A program made the translations under genes and the position numbers. Shown one piece after another: positions 26,790 through 40,976 of a stretch of DNA of 64,000 nucleotides (position 1 is its first letter; every line of letters begins with the position of its first letter). Under the pieces are notes generated by a model. The model worked only from the letters and a program-made list of their open reading frames with translations. It was not told the DNA's origin and searched no databases. The stretch spans positions 57,120 through 121,119 of the forward strand of contig WQZN01000007.1 of the NCBI GenBank assembly GCA_009780695.1, given 5' to 3'. This stretch comes from Microbacteriaceae bacterium (GTDB lineage Bacteria > Actinomycetota > Actinomycetes > Actinomycetales > Microbacteriaceae).

Positions 26790-28169
26790 ATGACCATCAG
26801 CGTTCCGATTCCGAGCCTCGGCCTCACCGAGGACCAGCGCGCCGCGCGCGAGCGGATCTACGCCGCGCCACTCGCCGAACTGGACCCGGGCGACCCGGAA
26901 TCCTTCGGCGCCCAGCAGATGTACTGGAAGTTCGAGCGGCTGCGCGCCGAGGACCCGGTGCACTTCACGGCGGCCGAGCACAGCGAGCAGGGCGCCTACT
27001 GGTCGCTCACCAAGTGGGACGACATCATGGCGGCCGACACCGACCACGAGACCTTCTCGGCGGATGCGGGCATCACGCTGCACCGCCCGCCCGCGGGCCC
27101 CGTCGAGTCGGACATCAACTACGAGGCCAATGCCCTCGGCGGGCAGCTGCGCTCGGAGGACGGGCAGATCGTGCAGCGCGAGCGGCAGGACGGGCTCATC
27201 CAGTCGCTGCTCAGCATGGACCCCCCGCAGCACGAGGTGCACCGCGGGGCCGTCGTCGACGGCGTCTCCCCCGCGAACCTCAAGGCGATGGAGCCGCTCA
27301 TCCGCGAGCGCGCCGGCGCGATCCTCGACGCGCTGCCCATCGGCGAGGAGTTCGACTTCGTCGAGCACGTCTCGCGCGACCTCACCGCGATGACCCTCGC
27401 GACCCTCTTCGACTACCCGCAGGAGAAGCGCGGGAAGCTGACCTTCTGGTCGGACGTCATGACCGCGATCCCCGGGCCGGGCGCCGTCGTGGAGACCGAG
27501 GAGGAACGCATGCTGGCGATCCGCGAGTTCTTCGAGGCCTTCGCCGGGATGTTCCAGCAGCGGGCGTCCCAGGAGCCGCGCGTCGACTTCGTCTCGCTGC
27601 TCGCGCACAGCCCGCATGCCCAGGACTTCACCTTCGCCGAGCTGCAGGGCGACGGCATCGTGCTGCTCGTCGGGGGCAACGACACCACCCGCAACACGAT
27701 CACAGGCTCGGTCTACGCCCTGAACAAGTGGCCGGGCGAGTACGCGAAGCTGCGCGCGAACCCGGCGCTCATCCCCTCGATGGTCTCGGAGACGATCCGC
27801 TGGCAGACCCCGCTCACGCACATGATGCGCGTGGCCACGAAGGACACCGAGCTCGGCGGCAAGAGGATCGCGAAAGGCGACCGGGTCGCGCTCTGGTACG
27901 TCTCGGGCAACCGCGACGAGGACAAGGTCGAGAATGCGAACGAGTACGTCATCGACCGCAAGAACCCCCGGCAGCACCTGTCGTTCGGCTTCGGCATCCA
28001 CCGCTGCCTCGGCAACCGCCTCGCCGAGCTGCAGCTGCGCATCATCTGGGAGGAGATGCTCGCGCGCTTCCCCGAGATCACGGTCGTGGGCGAGCCGACC
28101 TTCAGCCACAACAACTTCATCAAGGGCTATGACCGGATGACGGTCGTGATCCCCCGTCGCAACGGCTGA
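26790..28169 (+). CDS. Cytochrome P450, CYP153-like (terminal alkane/fatty acid hydroxylase type)
   Basis: VGGNDTTRNTITG I-helix; ETIRW (ExxR); LSFGFGIHRCLGNRLAELQLRIIWEEML heme loop; WYVSGNRDED segment typical of CYP153 (recalled family knowledge). Confidence 0.85.
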   Translation: MTISVPIPSLGLTEDQRAARERIYAAPLAELDPGDPESFGAQQMYWKFERLRAEDPVHFTAAEHSEQGAYWSLTKWDDIMAADTDHETFSADAGITLHRPPAGPVESDINYEANALGGQLRSEDGQIVQRERQDGLIQSLLSMDPPQHEVHRGAVVDGVSPANLKAMEPLIRERAGAILDALPIGEEFDFVEHVSRDLTAMTLATLFDYPQEKRGKLTFWSDVMTAIPGPGAVVETEEERMLAIREFFEAFAGMFQQRASQEPRVDFVSLLAHSPHAQDFTFAELQGDGIVLLVGGNDTTRNTITGSVYALNKWPGEYAKLRANPALIPSMVSETIRWQTPLTHMMRVATKDTELGGKRIAKGDRVALWYVSGNRDEDKVENANEYVIDRKNPRQHLSFGFGIHRCLGNRLAELQLRIIWEEMLARFPEITVVGEPTFSHNNFIKGYDRMTVVIPRRNG

Positions 28170-28176
28170 CGCCACC

Positions 28177-29424
28177 GTGACGCTCTCCTCCGTCGTCATC
28201 GTCGGCGCCGGCCAGGCCGGCTATCAGACCGCGGCCTCGCTGCGGCAGCTCGGCTTCGCCGGCCGCATCACGCTGCTCAGCGACGAGGACGAGCTGCCGT
28301 ACCAGCGGCCGCCGCTGTCCAAGGCCTATCTGCTCGGGCAGCTCGACGAGCGCCGGCTGCTGCACCGGCAGGAGAAGTGGTACGCCGACCAGGGCGTGAC
28401 CCTGCTGTGCGACGCCGCCGTCGCGATCGACCGGGCCGGCCACGCGGTGACCACCGCGAGCGGGGCATCCGTGCCCTACGACCACCTCGTGCTCGCGACC
28501 GGGGCGCACAACCGGCCGCTGCCCGTGCCGGGCGCCGAGCTCGGCGGTGTGTTCGGCATGCGGGTGAAGGCGGATGCCGACGCCCTCGCTCCCCTGCTGG
28601 GCGCAGGCGCCCGCGTGATCGTGGTGGGCGCGGGCTTCATCGGGCTGGAGTTCGCCTCGGTCGCCGCGAAGCTCGGGGCATCCGTGCACGTCGTCGAGGT
28701 CGCCGACCGGCCCATGGCGCGTGCGCTCTCGGCCGAGACCGCGGCTTTCTTCCGTGCGGCGCACGAGCGTTGGGGCACGACCTTCGACTTCGGCGCGGGG
28801 CTCGCGCGCATCGACGGCGCGGACGGCCGGGTCGGCGGGGTCACGACCTCCGACGGGCGTGCGCTGCCCGCCGACCTCGTGGTCTACGGCATCGGCGTCG
28901 TGCCGAACACCGCCCTCGCCGAGGCGGCCGAGCTCGCGGTCGCGAACGGCATCGTGGTCGACGAGCGCCTGCTCACCGCGGACCCGGACGTGTCGGCCCT
29001 CGGCGACGCGGTCAGCTTCCCCTGCGCGCAGCTCGGCGGTGCGCCGATGCGTCTCGAATCCGTGCAGAACGCGGCCGATCAGGCCAGGCACGTCGCCGCG
29101 CGTCTGCTGGGTCGGGCCGACGTCTACGGCGCACTGCCGTGGTTCTGGTCGGAGCAGGGCGACCTCAACCTGCAGATCGCGGGGCTCTCGCTGGGCTGCG
29201 ATCGCGTCGTCGACCTGGCCGGGGTGGGTGAGAACGAGAAGGCCGTGCTGTGCTTCCGGGGCGGCGTGCTCGTGGCCGTCGAGACCGTGAACCGGCCGGC
29301 GGACCACATGGCGGCGCGGCGGATGCTCGCCGGGCACCCCGAGCTGACGGTGGCCGAAGCCGAGGCATCCGGCTTCGATCTCACCGCATGGGAGCGAGCG
29401 CACGCCCTGGCGACGGCCGGCTGA
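28177..29424 (+). CDS. FAD-dependent ferredoxin reductase
   Basis: VVIVGAGQAGYQTAASLRQLGF...LPYQRPPLSKAYL...VIVVGAGFIGLEFASVAAKLG...ADPDVSALGDAVSFP. Confidence 0.9.
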   Translation: MTLSSVVIVGAGQAGYQTAASLRQLGFAGRITLLSDEDELPYQRPPLSKAYLLGQLDERRLLHRQEKWYADQGVTLLCDAAVAIDRAGHAVTTASGASVPYDHLVLATGAHNRPLPVPGAELGGVFGMRVKADADALAPLLGAGARVIVVGAGFIGLEFASVAAKLGASVHVVEVADRPMARALSAETAAFFRAAHERWGTTFDFGAGLARIDGADGRVGGVTTSDGRALPADLVVYGIGVVPNTALAEAAELAVANGIVVDERLLTADPDVSALGDAVSFPCAQLGGAPMRLESVQNAADQARHVAARLLGRADVYGALPWFWSEQGDLNLQIAGLSLGCDRVVDLAGVGENEKAVLCFRGGVLVAVETVNRPADHMAARRMLAGHPELTVAEAEASGFDLTAWERAHALATAG

Positions 29425-29437
29425 GAAGAGGAGGCGG

Positions 29438-29584
29438 ATGATGCGGATGACGTGCCCGTGCGGCCGGGAACTCGAGGGCGACGACGAGGACGCCCTCGTC
29501 GAGGCCACGCAGCAGCATCTGAGCGAGGCGCACCCGGGCCGCAGCTACACCCGCGAGCAGATCCTGTTCTTCGCCGACGAGTGA
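29438..29584 (+). CDS. 48-aa CPCG small protein (DUF1059-like), operon-terminal
   Basis: MMRMTCPCGRELEGDDEDALVEATQQHLSEAHPGRSYTREQILFFADE*; 13 bp after the reductase stop; below the 60-aa threshold of the ORF track. Confidence 0.75.
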   Translation: MMRMTCPCGRELEGDDEDALVEATQQHLSEAHPGRSYTREQILFFADE

Positions 29585-29609
29585 GCGGGGCCTGACTCGC
29601 CCGTCTGAT

Positions 29610-30329
29610 TCAGGCCCGCTCGGCCGCCATCAGGATGATGTAGGCCGCGTCGCGCAGGTCGTGGGCCTCGCCGTTCACGGCGCTCGAGTGCACGAGCACG
29701 GTGCCGAGACCCAGGCGGCCGGCGGCCGCGATGTCGGCCTCGACGTTGTCGCCCACCATCCACACCGCGTCGTCGGGGCCCGGGTCCGGCATCCCCAGCT
29801 GGCGCAGCGCGGTGCGGAAGATCTCGGGGTGCCCCTTCTCGAAGCCGACCTCGGCGCTCGAGACGATCGCGTCGAAGTGGCCGGCGATGCCGAGGCCCTC
29901 GACCGTGCGGCGCAGCTCGGGCACCGCGTTGCTCACGATCGCGAGCCGCCAGCCCTCCTCGCGCAGCGCCTCGAGGGCGTCGACGGTCTCGGGGAAGAGC
30001 TCCCACTCGGCCGGGTCGGAGAAGCGCGGCCGTACCGCCGCGACGGCTTCTCGTGCGACCTCGGCGTCGACGCCGGCGTAGATGCACGCCATGAGCAGCA
30101 CGTGGTCGAGGCGTTCCCACCAGGCATCCGGGTCGCCGTTGAGCTCGGGGTGCGGTTCGTCGGGGTGGTGCCAGGGGAAGCCGTCCTCGAGGCCCTCCCA
30201 GAGGTCGCTCGCCGTGACCGCGGTGGCGGGGTCGTACCGGCGCACCACGTCGAGCATGATGCGGCCGAAGCTGATCCAGGGGCGGCGCGCGAGCGTGCCG
30301 TCGAAGTCGAACAGGACGATCCCCGCCAT
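29610..30329 (-). CDS. HAD-family hydrolase
   Basis: GIVLFDFDGTLARRPW...LAIVSNAVPELRRTVEGLGI...FEKGHPEIFRTAL...WMVGDNVEADIAAAGRLG. Confidence 0.88.
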   Translation of the reverse strand: MAGIVLFDFDGTLARRPWISFGRIMLDVVRRYDPATAVTASDLWEGLEDGFPWHHPDEPHPELNGDPDAWWERLDHVLLMACIYAGVDAEVAREAVAAVRPRFSDPAEWELFPETVDALEALREEGWRLAIVSNAVPELRRTVEGLGIAGHFDAIVSSAEVGFEKGHPEIFRTALRQLGMPDPGPDDAVWMVGDNVEADIAAAGRLGLGTVLVHSSAVNGEAHDLRDAAYIILMAAERA

Positions 30330-30384
30330 GGGCTGAGCATACGGCGGGGCGGATGCCGCGCCACGTCACGACGCGTCGTGTCTG

Positions 30385-30987
30385 TCACGGGTGCTGACCC
30401 GGTGCTCCGAGCGCGTCGCGTCGCAGGTAGAGGTCGCGCAGCAGCGCACATTCGGCGAGGTGGTGGATCAACTCTCGATTCACCCACCAGATGATCGAAA
30501 TGAACGGCAGCTGCGGGTCGAGCCCATGCGGGTACTGCCCATAGCCCGGCACGTCGAGTTGCTCGTCGCTGAGGCCCACGAGGCCGGCCCGCCAGTCGGT
30601 GCCGATGCCACGCAGGTGCGCGAGCGCGCCAGCGGCGGTCGCATCGAACGCCGTCTGCGTGAACGGCTCGGCCGTGCGGTTGCCGAAGGTCCACTCCCAC
30701 CGGCCTTCCAGCCCCTGGATGACATGCCCCAGACGCCAGGCGATCGTCGTCAGCGGCTCGGGGTCGGGTCGCGTCCAGCTGAAGTCGAGCAGCAGCTCAC
30801 CGCGGCCGATCGGGTCGACGCTGTTCGCCGAACCGCGCCGGCGCACCGACCACATACCCGGCACAGGCTCCCAGAGGTATTCGTCGTCGCTCAGCCCGTC
30901 GAGCCGCGCAAGCGCGAGGTCGAGGGACGAATCCCACTGGTCGACGAGCAAGCCGACGCGGTCGGTCTGGAATTGCGGATCGGTCAT
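30385..30987 (-). CDS. DinB-family protein
   Basis: LLVDQWDSSLDLALARLDGLSDDEYLWEPVPGMWSVR...IAWRLGHVIQG...WWVNRELIHHLAECALLRDLYL. Confidence 0.85.
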   Translation of the reverse strand: MTDPQFQTDRVGLLVDQWDSSLDLALARLDGLSDDEYLWEPVPGMWSVRRRGSANSVDPIGRGELLLDFSWTRPDPEPLTTIAWRLGHVIQGLEGRWEWTFGNRTAEPFTQTAFDATAAGALAHLRGIGTDWRAGLVGLSDEQLDVPGYGQYPHGLDPQLPFISIIWWVNRELIHHLAECALLRDLYLRRDALGAPGQHP

Positions 30988-31157
30988 GCGCTCAACGTAA
31001 CCGCGGCGACCGACATCCGCAGCGGATCGCCCGGTCGGCGCCGCAGGTGGTGTGCCTCTGCTCGCACCCAGGGGACGCGATCTGTTCCGACACGCCGGGA
31101 CGGCCCCCAGCCGAGCCGGTCGCATTCCCGAATTGCGTCCGCGCGGACGCGCGCGCC

Positions 31158-31820
31158 TCAGCGCTCGACGGCCTCGCCCGTGGGGTCGGCGGCGAAGACA
31201 TCCTGCAGCTCGGCCCCGCCGAGCGGCGTGCCCGCCCAGCTCAGCAGCCGCCAGCCGCGCGCGACCGAGCCCTCGAGGATCGCGACGCCCGTGTTGTCGA
31301 GCGGGTTGTGCAGGGTGAACTCGCCGCTGATGTTCTCGGCGCGGGCGCCGACCCACGAACGGATCGCGGCGCCGTGGCTGAACACGACCGCCGTGTCGTC
31401 GTGCGCCGCGGTGATCTCGGCGATCGCGGTGTCGAAACGCGCGAAGAAGTGGTGGCCGTCGAAGGCGCCGGGGATGCGCGCGTCGAGCTCGCCCGTGCCC
31501 CACTGCAGGATCGGGCCCATGTAGGCGCGCACGGATGCCTCGTCGGTGCGTTCCTCGAGATCACCCGCCTCGATCTCGTGCACACCTTCGTGCACGATCA
31601 CCTCGAGCCCCCGCGCGGCGCTCAACGGCGCCGCCGTGATCTGCGTGCGCACGAGCCGCGAGGCGTAGATGGCCTGGATGTTCTCGTCGCGCAGCGCCGC
31701 CGGCACGGCCGCGGCCTGCTGCTCCCCCAGCTCGGTGAGGCCGGGCCCGGGCGCGGCGGTGTCGAGCGAGCCGATGACGTTGGCGGGGGTCTGGCCGTGG
31801 CGGATGAGGATGAGTCGCAC
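31158..31820 (-). CDS. Histidine phosphatase (phosphoglycerate-mutase-like) family protein
   Basis: RLILIRHGQTPANVIGSLDTAAPGPGLTELGEQQA; FSHGAAIRSW. Confidence 0.88.
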   Translation of the reverse strand: MRLILIRHGQTPANVIGSLDTAAPGPGLTELGEQQAAAVPAALRDENIQAIYASRLVRTQITAAPLSAARGLEVIVHEGVHEIEAGDLEERTDEASVRAYMGPILQWGTGELDARIPGAFDGHHFFARFDTAIAEITAAHDDTAVVFSHGAAIRSWVGARAENISGEFTLHNPLDNTGVAILEGSVARGWRLLSWAGTPLGGAELQDVFAADPTGEAVER

Positions 31821-31887
31821 CCTTCCGACGCTAGCCGACGGCGGTGCGGAACGGGCAGCCTGCGGGGCGCCGAAATAGGCTGTTCGG

Positions 31888-32775
31888 ATGACCGCCGCGC
31901 GCCGCACCTGGAGCGGCGCCGTGGTGCAGCTCGGCAGCCTGGTCAGCGTCAACTTCGGCTCGGCGGTCGCGGGCTTGCTGATCCCCGCCGTCGGCGTCGC
32001 GCCGGTCGTCGCGGCGCGCCAGCTCGTCACGGCCGCGACCCTGCTGCCGTTCTGGCGCCCGAGCCGGGCGACCTTCGCGCCGAACCGCCTGGGGCCCGCG
32101 GTCGCCCTCGGACTCGCGCTCGTCGGCATGAACCTGAGCTTCTACGCCGCCGTGCACCTGCTCGGCCTCGGCATCGCGGCCGTGATCGAGTACCTCGGCC
32201 CCTTCGCCCTCGCCGTGCTCGGCTCCCGCCGGCTCGTCGACGGGTTCTGCGCGGCGGGCGCGGCGCTCGGCGTGGTGCTGCTGTCCGAGGCATCCGGCAG
32301 CATGAACGCCCTCGGCGTCGTCTGCGCGCTGCTCGCCGCTGCGTTCTGGGCCGCCTACATCCTGCTCAGCCGCCGCGTCGCGCTCACCCTGCCGGGGCTC
32401 GAGGGCATCACGATCGCGAGCATCGTGACCACGCTGATCGCGGTGCCGCTCGCCCTCGTCCTGATCGACTGGCGGGCGCTCACCGTGCGCGACGGGCTCA
32501 TGCTGCTCGCGCTCGGCGTGCTCTCGAGCGCCGTGCCGTACACGCTCGACGTCTTCGTGCTGCGCCGGCTGACCCCGCGCATCTACGCGGTCGTCACGGC
32601 CTTCGGCCCGGCCGTCGCTGCCCTGTTCGGCTGGCTCGTGCTCGCCGAGCGCTTCACGCTCGCGATGATCGCGGGCATCGCGCTCGTCGTCGTCAGCTCG
32701 GCCGTCGCGATCCTGAGCCATCGCGAACCCGATTCACAGCCCCGCACCCTGACGCGCGACGAGACGGCGGGTTAG
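31888..32775 (+). CDS. EamA-family (DMT) transporter
   Basis: About 10 TM segments; GIAAVIEYLGPFALAVLGSRR; FWAAYILLSRRVA. Confidence 0.85.
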   Translation: MTAARRTWSGAVVQLGSLVSVNFGSAVAGLLIPAVGVAPVVAARQLVTAATLLPFWRPSRATFAPNRLGPAVALGLALVGMNLSFYAAVHLLGLGIAAVIEYLGPFALAVLGSRRLVDGFCAAGAALGVVLLSEASGSMNALGVVCALLAAAFWAAYILLSRRVALTLPGLEGITIASIVTTLIAVPLALVLIDWRALTVRDGLMLLALGVLSSAVPYTLDVFVLRRLTPRIYAVVTAFGPAVAALFGWLVLAERFTLAMIAGIALVVVSSAVAILSHREPDSQPRTLTRDETAG

Positions 32776-32784
32776 CCTGCCCCC

Positions 32785-33285
32785 GTGCTCTTCCGCGACC
32801 GCCACGACGCCGGCGAGCTGCTCGCCGACACCCTGCTGAACTTCGGCGGCCAGCGGCCGGTGGTGCTCGGCGCGTCACCGGGCGGCGTGATCGTGGCGCG
32901 GCATGTGGCCGACCGGCTGCGCGCACCGCTCGCGCTGGTGCGCGGCGAGGGCTTCGCCGAGACGGATGCCGGGCGCGCGGCATCCGGCCGCACCGCGCTG
33001 CTGATCGACGACGGCATCTGCACGGGCGCCACGATGCGTGCGGCGCTCGAGAACACGGCCGCCGCCCACCCGGCGCGCATCGTCGTCGCCGTGCCCGTGG
33101 CGCCGCAGCGCATCGCGCTCGGGCGGCTCGCGGCCGACCTCTACGCAATAGCGCGGCCCGCACCGTTCTCGTCCGTGCGGCGGTGGTACGCCGAGCTGGG
33201 CGAGGTCTCCGAAGAGATGGTGGGGGCCGCGCTAGCGGGCCACGAGGGTCAGGACTGGGCGTACGCCGGCGCGACCTCGTTGTGA
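32785..33285 (+). CDS. Phosphoribosyltransferase-domain protein
   Basis: VVLGASPGGVIVARHVADRL...ALLIDDGICTGATMRAALE PRPP-loop motif; GTG start. Confidence 0.82.
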   Translation: MLFRDRHDAGELLADTLLNFGGQRPVVLGASPGGVIVARHVADRLRAPLALVRGEGFAETDAGRAASGRTALLIDDGICTGATMRAALENTAAAHPARIVVAVPVAPQRIALGRLAADLYAIARPAPFSSVRRWYAELGEVSEEMVGAALAGHEGQDWAYAGATSL

Positions 33286-34694
33286 GCGTGGCCGACGATG
33301 TAGACGCGCATGTCGTTCGTCGTGCCGGGCAGGCCGGGAGGGGAGCCGGAGATCACGACGACCTTGTCGCCGTAGGTCGCGAGACCCTCGCCGATGAGCA
33401 CGTCGTCGACCTCGCGGAAGAACTCGTCGGTGTAGGTGACGGGCTCGACGAGCGAGGACTGCACGCCCCAGGTCAGGGCCATGCGGCGCTGGATCGCCGG
33501 GTCGGTCGCGAAGGCGCGGATCGGGATCGACGTGCGCAGGCGCGACATGCGGCGCGCGGTGTCGCCCGACTCGGTGAAGATGCAGACGAACTTCGCCCCG
33601 ACGAACTCGGCGACCTCGGCGGCGGCGAGGGTGATCGCGCCCCCCTGGGTGCGCGGCTTCGTGCCGAGCGGGGCGACGCGGTCGAGGCCGTGCTCCTCCG
33701 TCGACTCGATGATGCGGGCCATGGTCTGCACCGTGATGATCGGGAACTCGCCGACGCTCGTCTCGCCCGAGAGCATGACGGCGTCCGCGCCGTCGAGGAT
33801 CGCGTTGGCGCAGTCGGATGCCTCGGCGCGCGTCGGACGCGGGCTGGAGATCATCGACTCGAGCACCTGTGTCGCCACGATGACGGGCTTCGCCATGCGG
33901 CGGGCGAGCTCGACCGCCTGCTTCTGCACGATCGGCACCTGCTCGAGCGGCAGCTCGACGCCGAGGTCGCCGCGGGCGACCATGATGGCGTCGAAGGCGT
34001 CGACGATCTCGGCGAGGGCGTCGACGGCCTGCGGCTTCTCGATCTTGGCGATGACGGGGATCTTGCGCCCCTCTTCCGCCATGATCTCGTGCACGCGGTC
34101 GATGTCGGCCGCGTTGCGCACGAAGGACAGCGCGATGTAGTCGGCGCCGAGCTTGAGGCCCCAGCGCAGGTCGGCCTCGTCCTTCTCGCTCAGGGCGGGG
34201 ACGTTCACGGCGACGCCCGGCAGGTTGATGCCCTTGTTGTTCGAGACCGCGCCGGGCACGGTGACCTCGGTGATGACGCGCGGGCCGTCGACCGAGACGA
34301 CGCGCAGGCCGACCTTGCCGTCGTCGATCAGCAGGGGGTCGCCCGGCTTGACATCCCCGGGCAGGCCCTTGAACGTCGTGCTCGAGATGTCCTTGTCGCC
34401 GATGATGTCCTCGGTGGTGATGACGAACGTGTCGCCCTCGTGCAGCTCGTAGGGACCGGCCTCGAACTTGCCCAGGCGGATCTTCGGGCCCTGCAGGTCG
34501 ACCATGACGGCGACGGGCTTCTTGACGTCTTCCGCGGCCTTGCGCACGTTGGCGTAGACCGCCTCGTGCACGTCGTAGCTGCCGTGGCTCAAGTTCATGC
34601 GGGCGACGTCGACGCCGGCCTCGATGATGGCGCGGATCGCTTCGTAGCTCGAAGTCGCAGGGCCGAGTGTTGCGACGATCTTGGCTCGTCTCAT
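33249..34694 (-). CDS. pyk: Pyruvate kinase
   Basis: RRAKIVATLGPATSSYEAIRAIIEAGVDVARMNLSHG; VMVARGDLGVELPLEQVP; MISSPRPTRAEASDCANAILDGADAVMLSGETSVG. Confidence 0.96.
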   Translation of the reverse strand: MRRAKIVATLGPATSSYEAIRAIIEAGVDVARMNLSHGSYDVHEAVYANVRKAAEDVKKPVAVMVDLQGPKIRLGKFEAGPYELHEGDTFVITTEDIIGDKDISSTTFKGLPGDVKPGDPLLIDDGKVGLRVVSVDGPRVITEVTVPGAVSNNKGINLPGVAVNVPALSEKDEADLRWGLKLGADYIALSFVRNAADIDRVHEIMAEEGRKIPVIAKIEKPQAVDALAEIVDAFDAIMVARGDLGVELPLEQVPIVQKQAVELARRMAKPVIVATQVLESMISSPRPTRAEASDCANAILDGADAVMLSGETSVGEFPIITVQTMARIIESTEEHGLDRVAPLGTKPRTQGGAITLAAAEVAEFVGAKFVCIFTESGDTARRMSRLRTSIPIRAFATDPAIQRRMALTWGVQSSLVEPVTYTDEFFREVDDVLIGEGLATYGDKVVVISGSPPGLPGTTNDMRVYIVGHAHNEVAPAYAQS

Positions 34695-34758
34695 GATTTC
34701 CGTGATTCAGCTTTCTCGACTCGGGAGGGAATCGCCGGAGCGCGTACGCTCAGCGCTT

Positions 34759-36208
34759 TTACAGGCTAATGCCTCGGTCCGTCGGCTTGATAGGCGCCGG
34801 CAGCGAGGTCGAGCCCTCGAGGTAGCGGTCGACCTCGGCCGCCGCCGCACGGCCCTCGGCGATCGCCCACACGATGAGCGACTGTCCGCGGCCGGCGTCG
34901 CCGGCGACGAACACGCCGGCCTCGCCCGTGGCGAAGGCCTGGTCGCGCACGACGTTGCCGCGCCCGTCGAAGCGGATGCCGAGCTGCGCCGAGAGGAACT
35001 CCTGCTCGGGGCCCGTGAAGCCCATCGCGAGCAGCACGAGGTCGGCGGGGATCTCGCGCTCGGTGCCCGACTTCGGCACACGGCGGCCGTCGACGAACTC
35101 GGTCTCGGCGACGCGGATCGCGCGCACCTCGCCGGCGTCGTTGCGCAGGAACTCGACGGTCGACGCGAGGTACTCGCGCTTGCCGCCCTCCTCGTGGGCG
35201 CTCGACACCTCGAAGAGGCGCGGGTCCATCGGCCACGGCTCGTGCGAGCCGCGCTCGAGCGGCGGCTTCGAGCCGATCGCGAGGTTGGTGACCGAGGCCG
35301 CGCCCTGGCGGTGCGCGGTGCCGATGCAGTCCGCACCGGTGTCGCCGCCGCCGATGACGATGACGTGCTTGTCCTCGGCGGTGATCTGGTTCGCCACGGA
35401 GTCGCCCGCGCCGACGCGGTTCGCCTGCACGAGGTACTCCATCGCGAAGTGCACGCCGGGCAGGTCGCGGCCGGGGATGTCGAGATCGCGCGGCGCCATG
35501 GCGCCCGTCGCGATGATCACGGCGTCGTAGCGCGCGCGCAGGTCGGCCCACGAGATGTCCCGGCCGATCTCGATGCCCGCGCGGAAGCGCGTGCCCTCGG
35601 CGGTCATCTGCGCGAGGCGCTGCTCGAGGCGGCGCTTCTCGAACTTGAAGTCGGGGATGCCGTAGCGCAGCAGGCCGCCGATGCGGTCGTCGCGCTCGTA
35701 CACGGCCACGGTGTGGCCGGCGCGGGTCAGCTGCTGGGCGGCGGCGAGGCCCGCGGGGCCCGAGCCGACGACCGCGACGGTCTTGCCCGTGAGGCGCTGC
35801 GGCGGGTGCGGCTCGATCCAGCCCTTGCTCCAGCCCTCATCGGCCAGCTGGGCCTCGACGTTCTTGATCGTCACGGCCGGCTGGTTGATGCCGAGCACGC
35901 ACGCCGACTCGCACGGAGCGGGGCAGAGGATGCCCGTGAACTCCGGGAAGTTGTTCGTGGCGTGCAGACGCTCGAGGGCCTGCTGGCCCTCGCCGCGCCA
36001 GGTGAGGTCGTTCCACTCGGGGATCAGGTTGCCGAGCGGGCAGCCCTGGTGGCAGAACGGCACGCCGCAGTCCATGCAGCGGCCGGCCTGGCGACGCAGC
36101 TGAGCGGGGTCGCCCTGCTCGTAGACCTCTTTCCAGTCCATGAGCCGGACGGAGACGGGGCGGCGCTTCGGCAGCTCACGCTCGGTGGTCTTCAAAAAGC
36201 CCTTGGGG

Positions 36209-36216
<8 letters not shown>
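34759..36216 (-). CDS. gltD: Glutamate synthase small subunit
   Basis: [61 protein letters not shown]. Confidence 0.96.
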
Positions 36217-40804
<4,588 letters not shown>

Positions 40805-40976
40805 TTTCAACCGTCCTCACATGGTGTGTTGAGTGTGACTGGTGGGGACGCCATCGGCCCTACGACAGGTCGGAGTGGATGATCCGTTCCCGGGAGTCAT
40901 GGGACGGTGCTGACGCGATTGTTCGGGTGTGCCTGGTGCCGGTCGCGGCGCGGTGAGGCGCCCTTCCGTCGGTGCG

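Noticed and set aside
31047-34769. 1240-aa plus-strand ORF spanning several genes
   Set aside because: Runs antisense or out of frame through the phosphatase, EamA, phosphoribosyltransferase and pyk genes; composition is frame-shadow-like.
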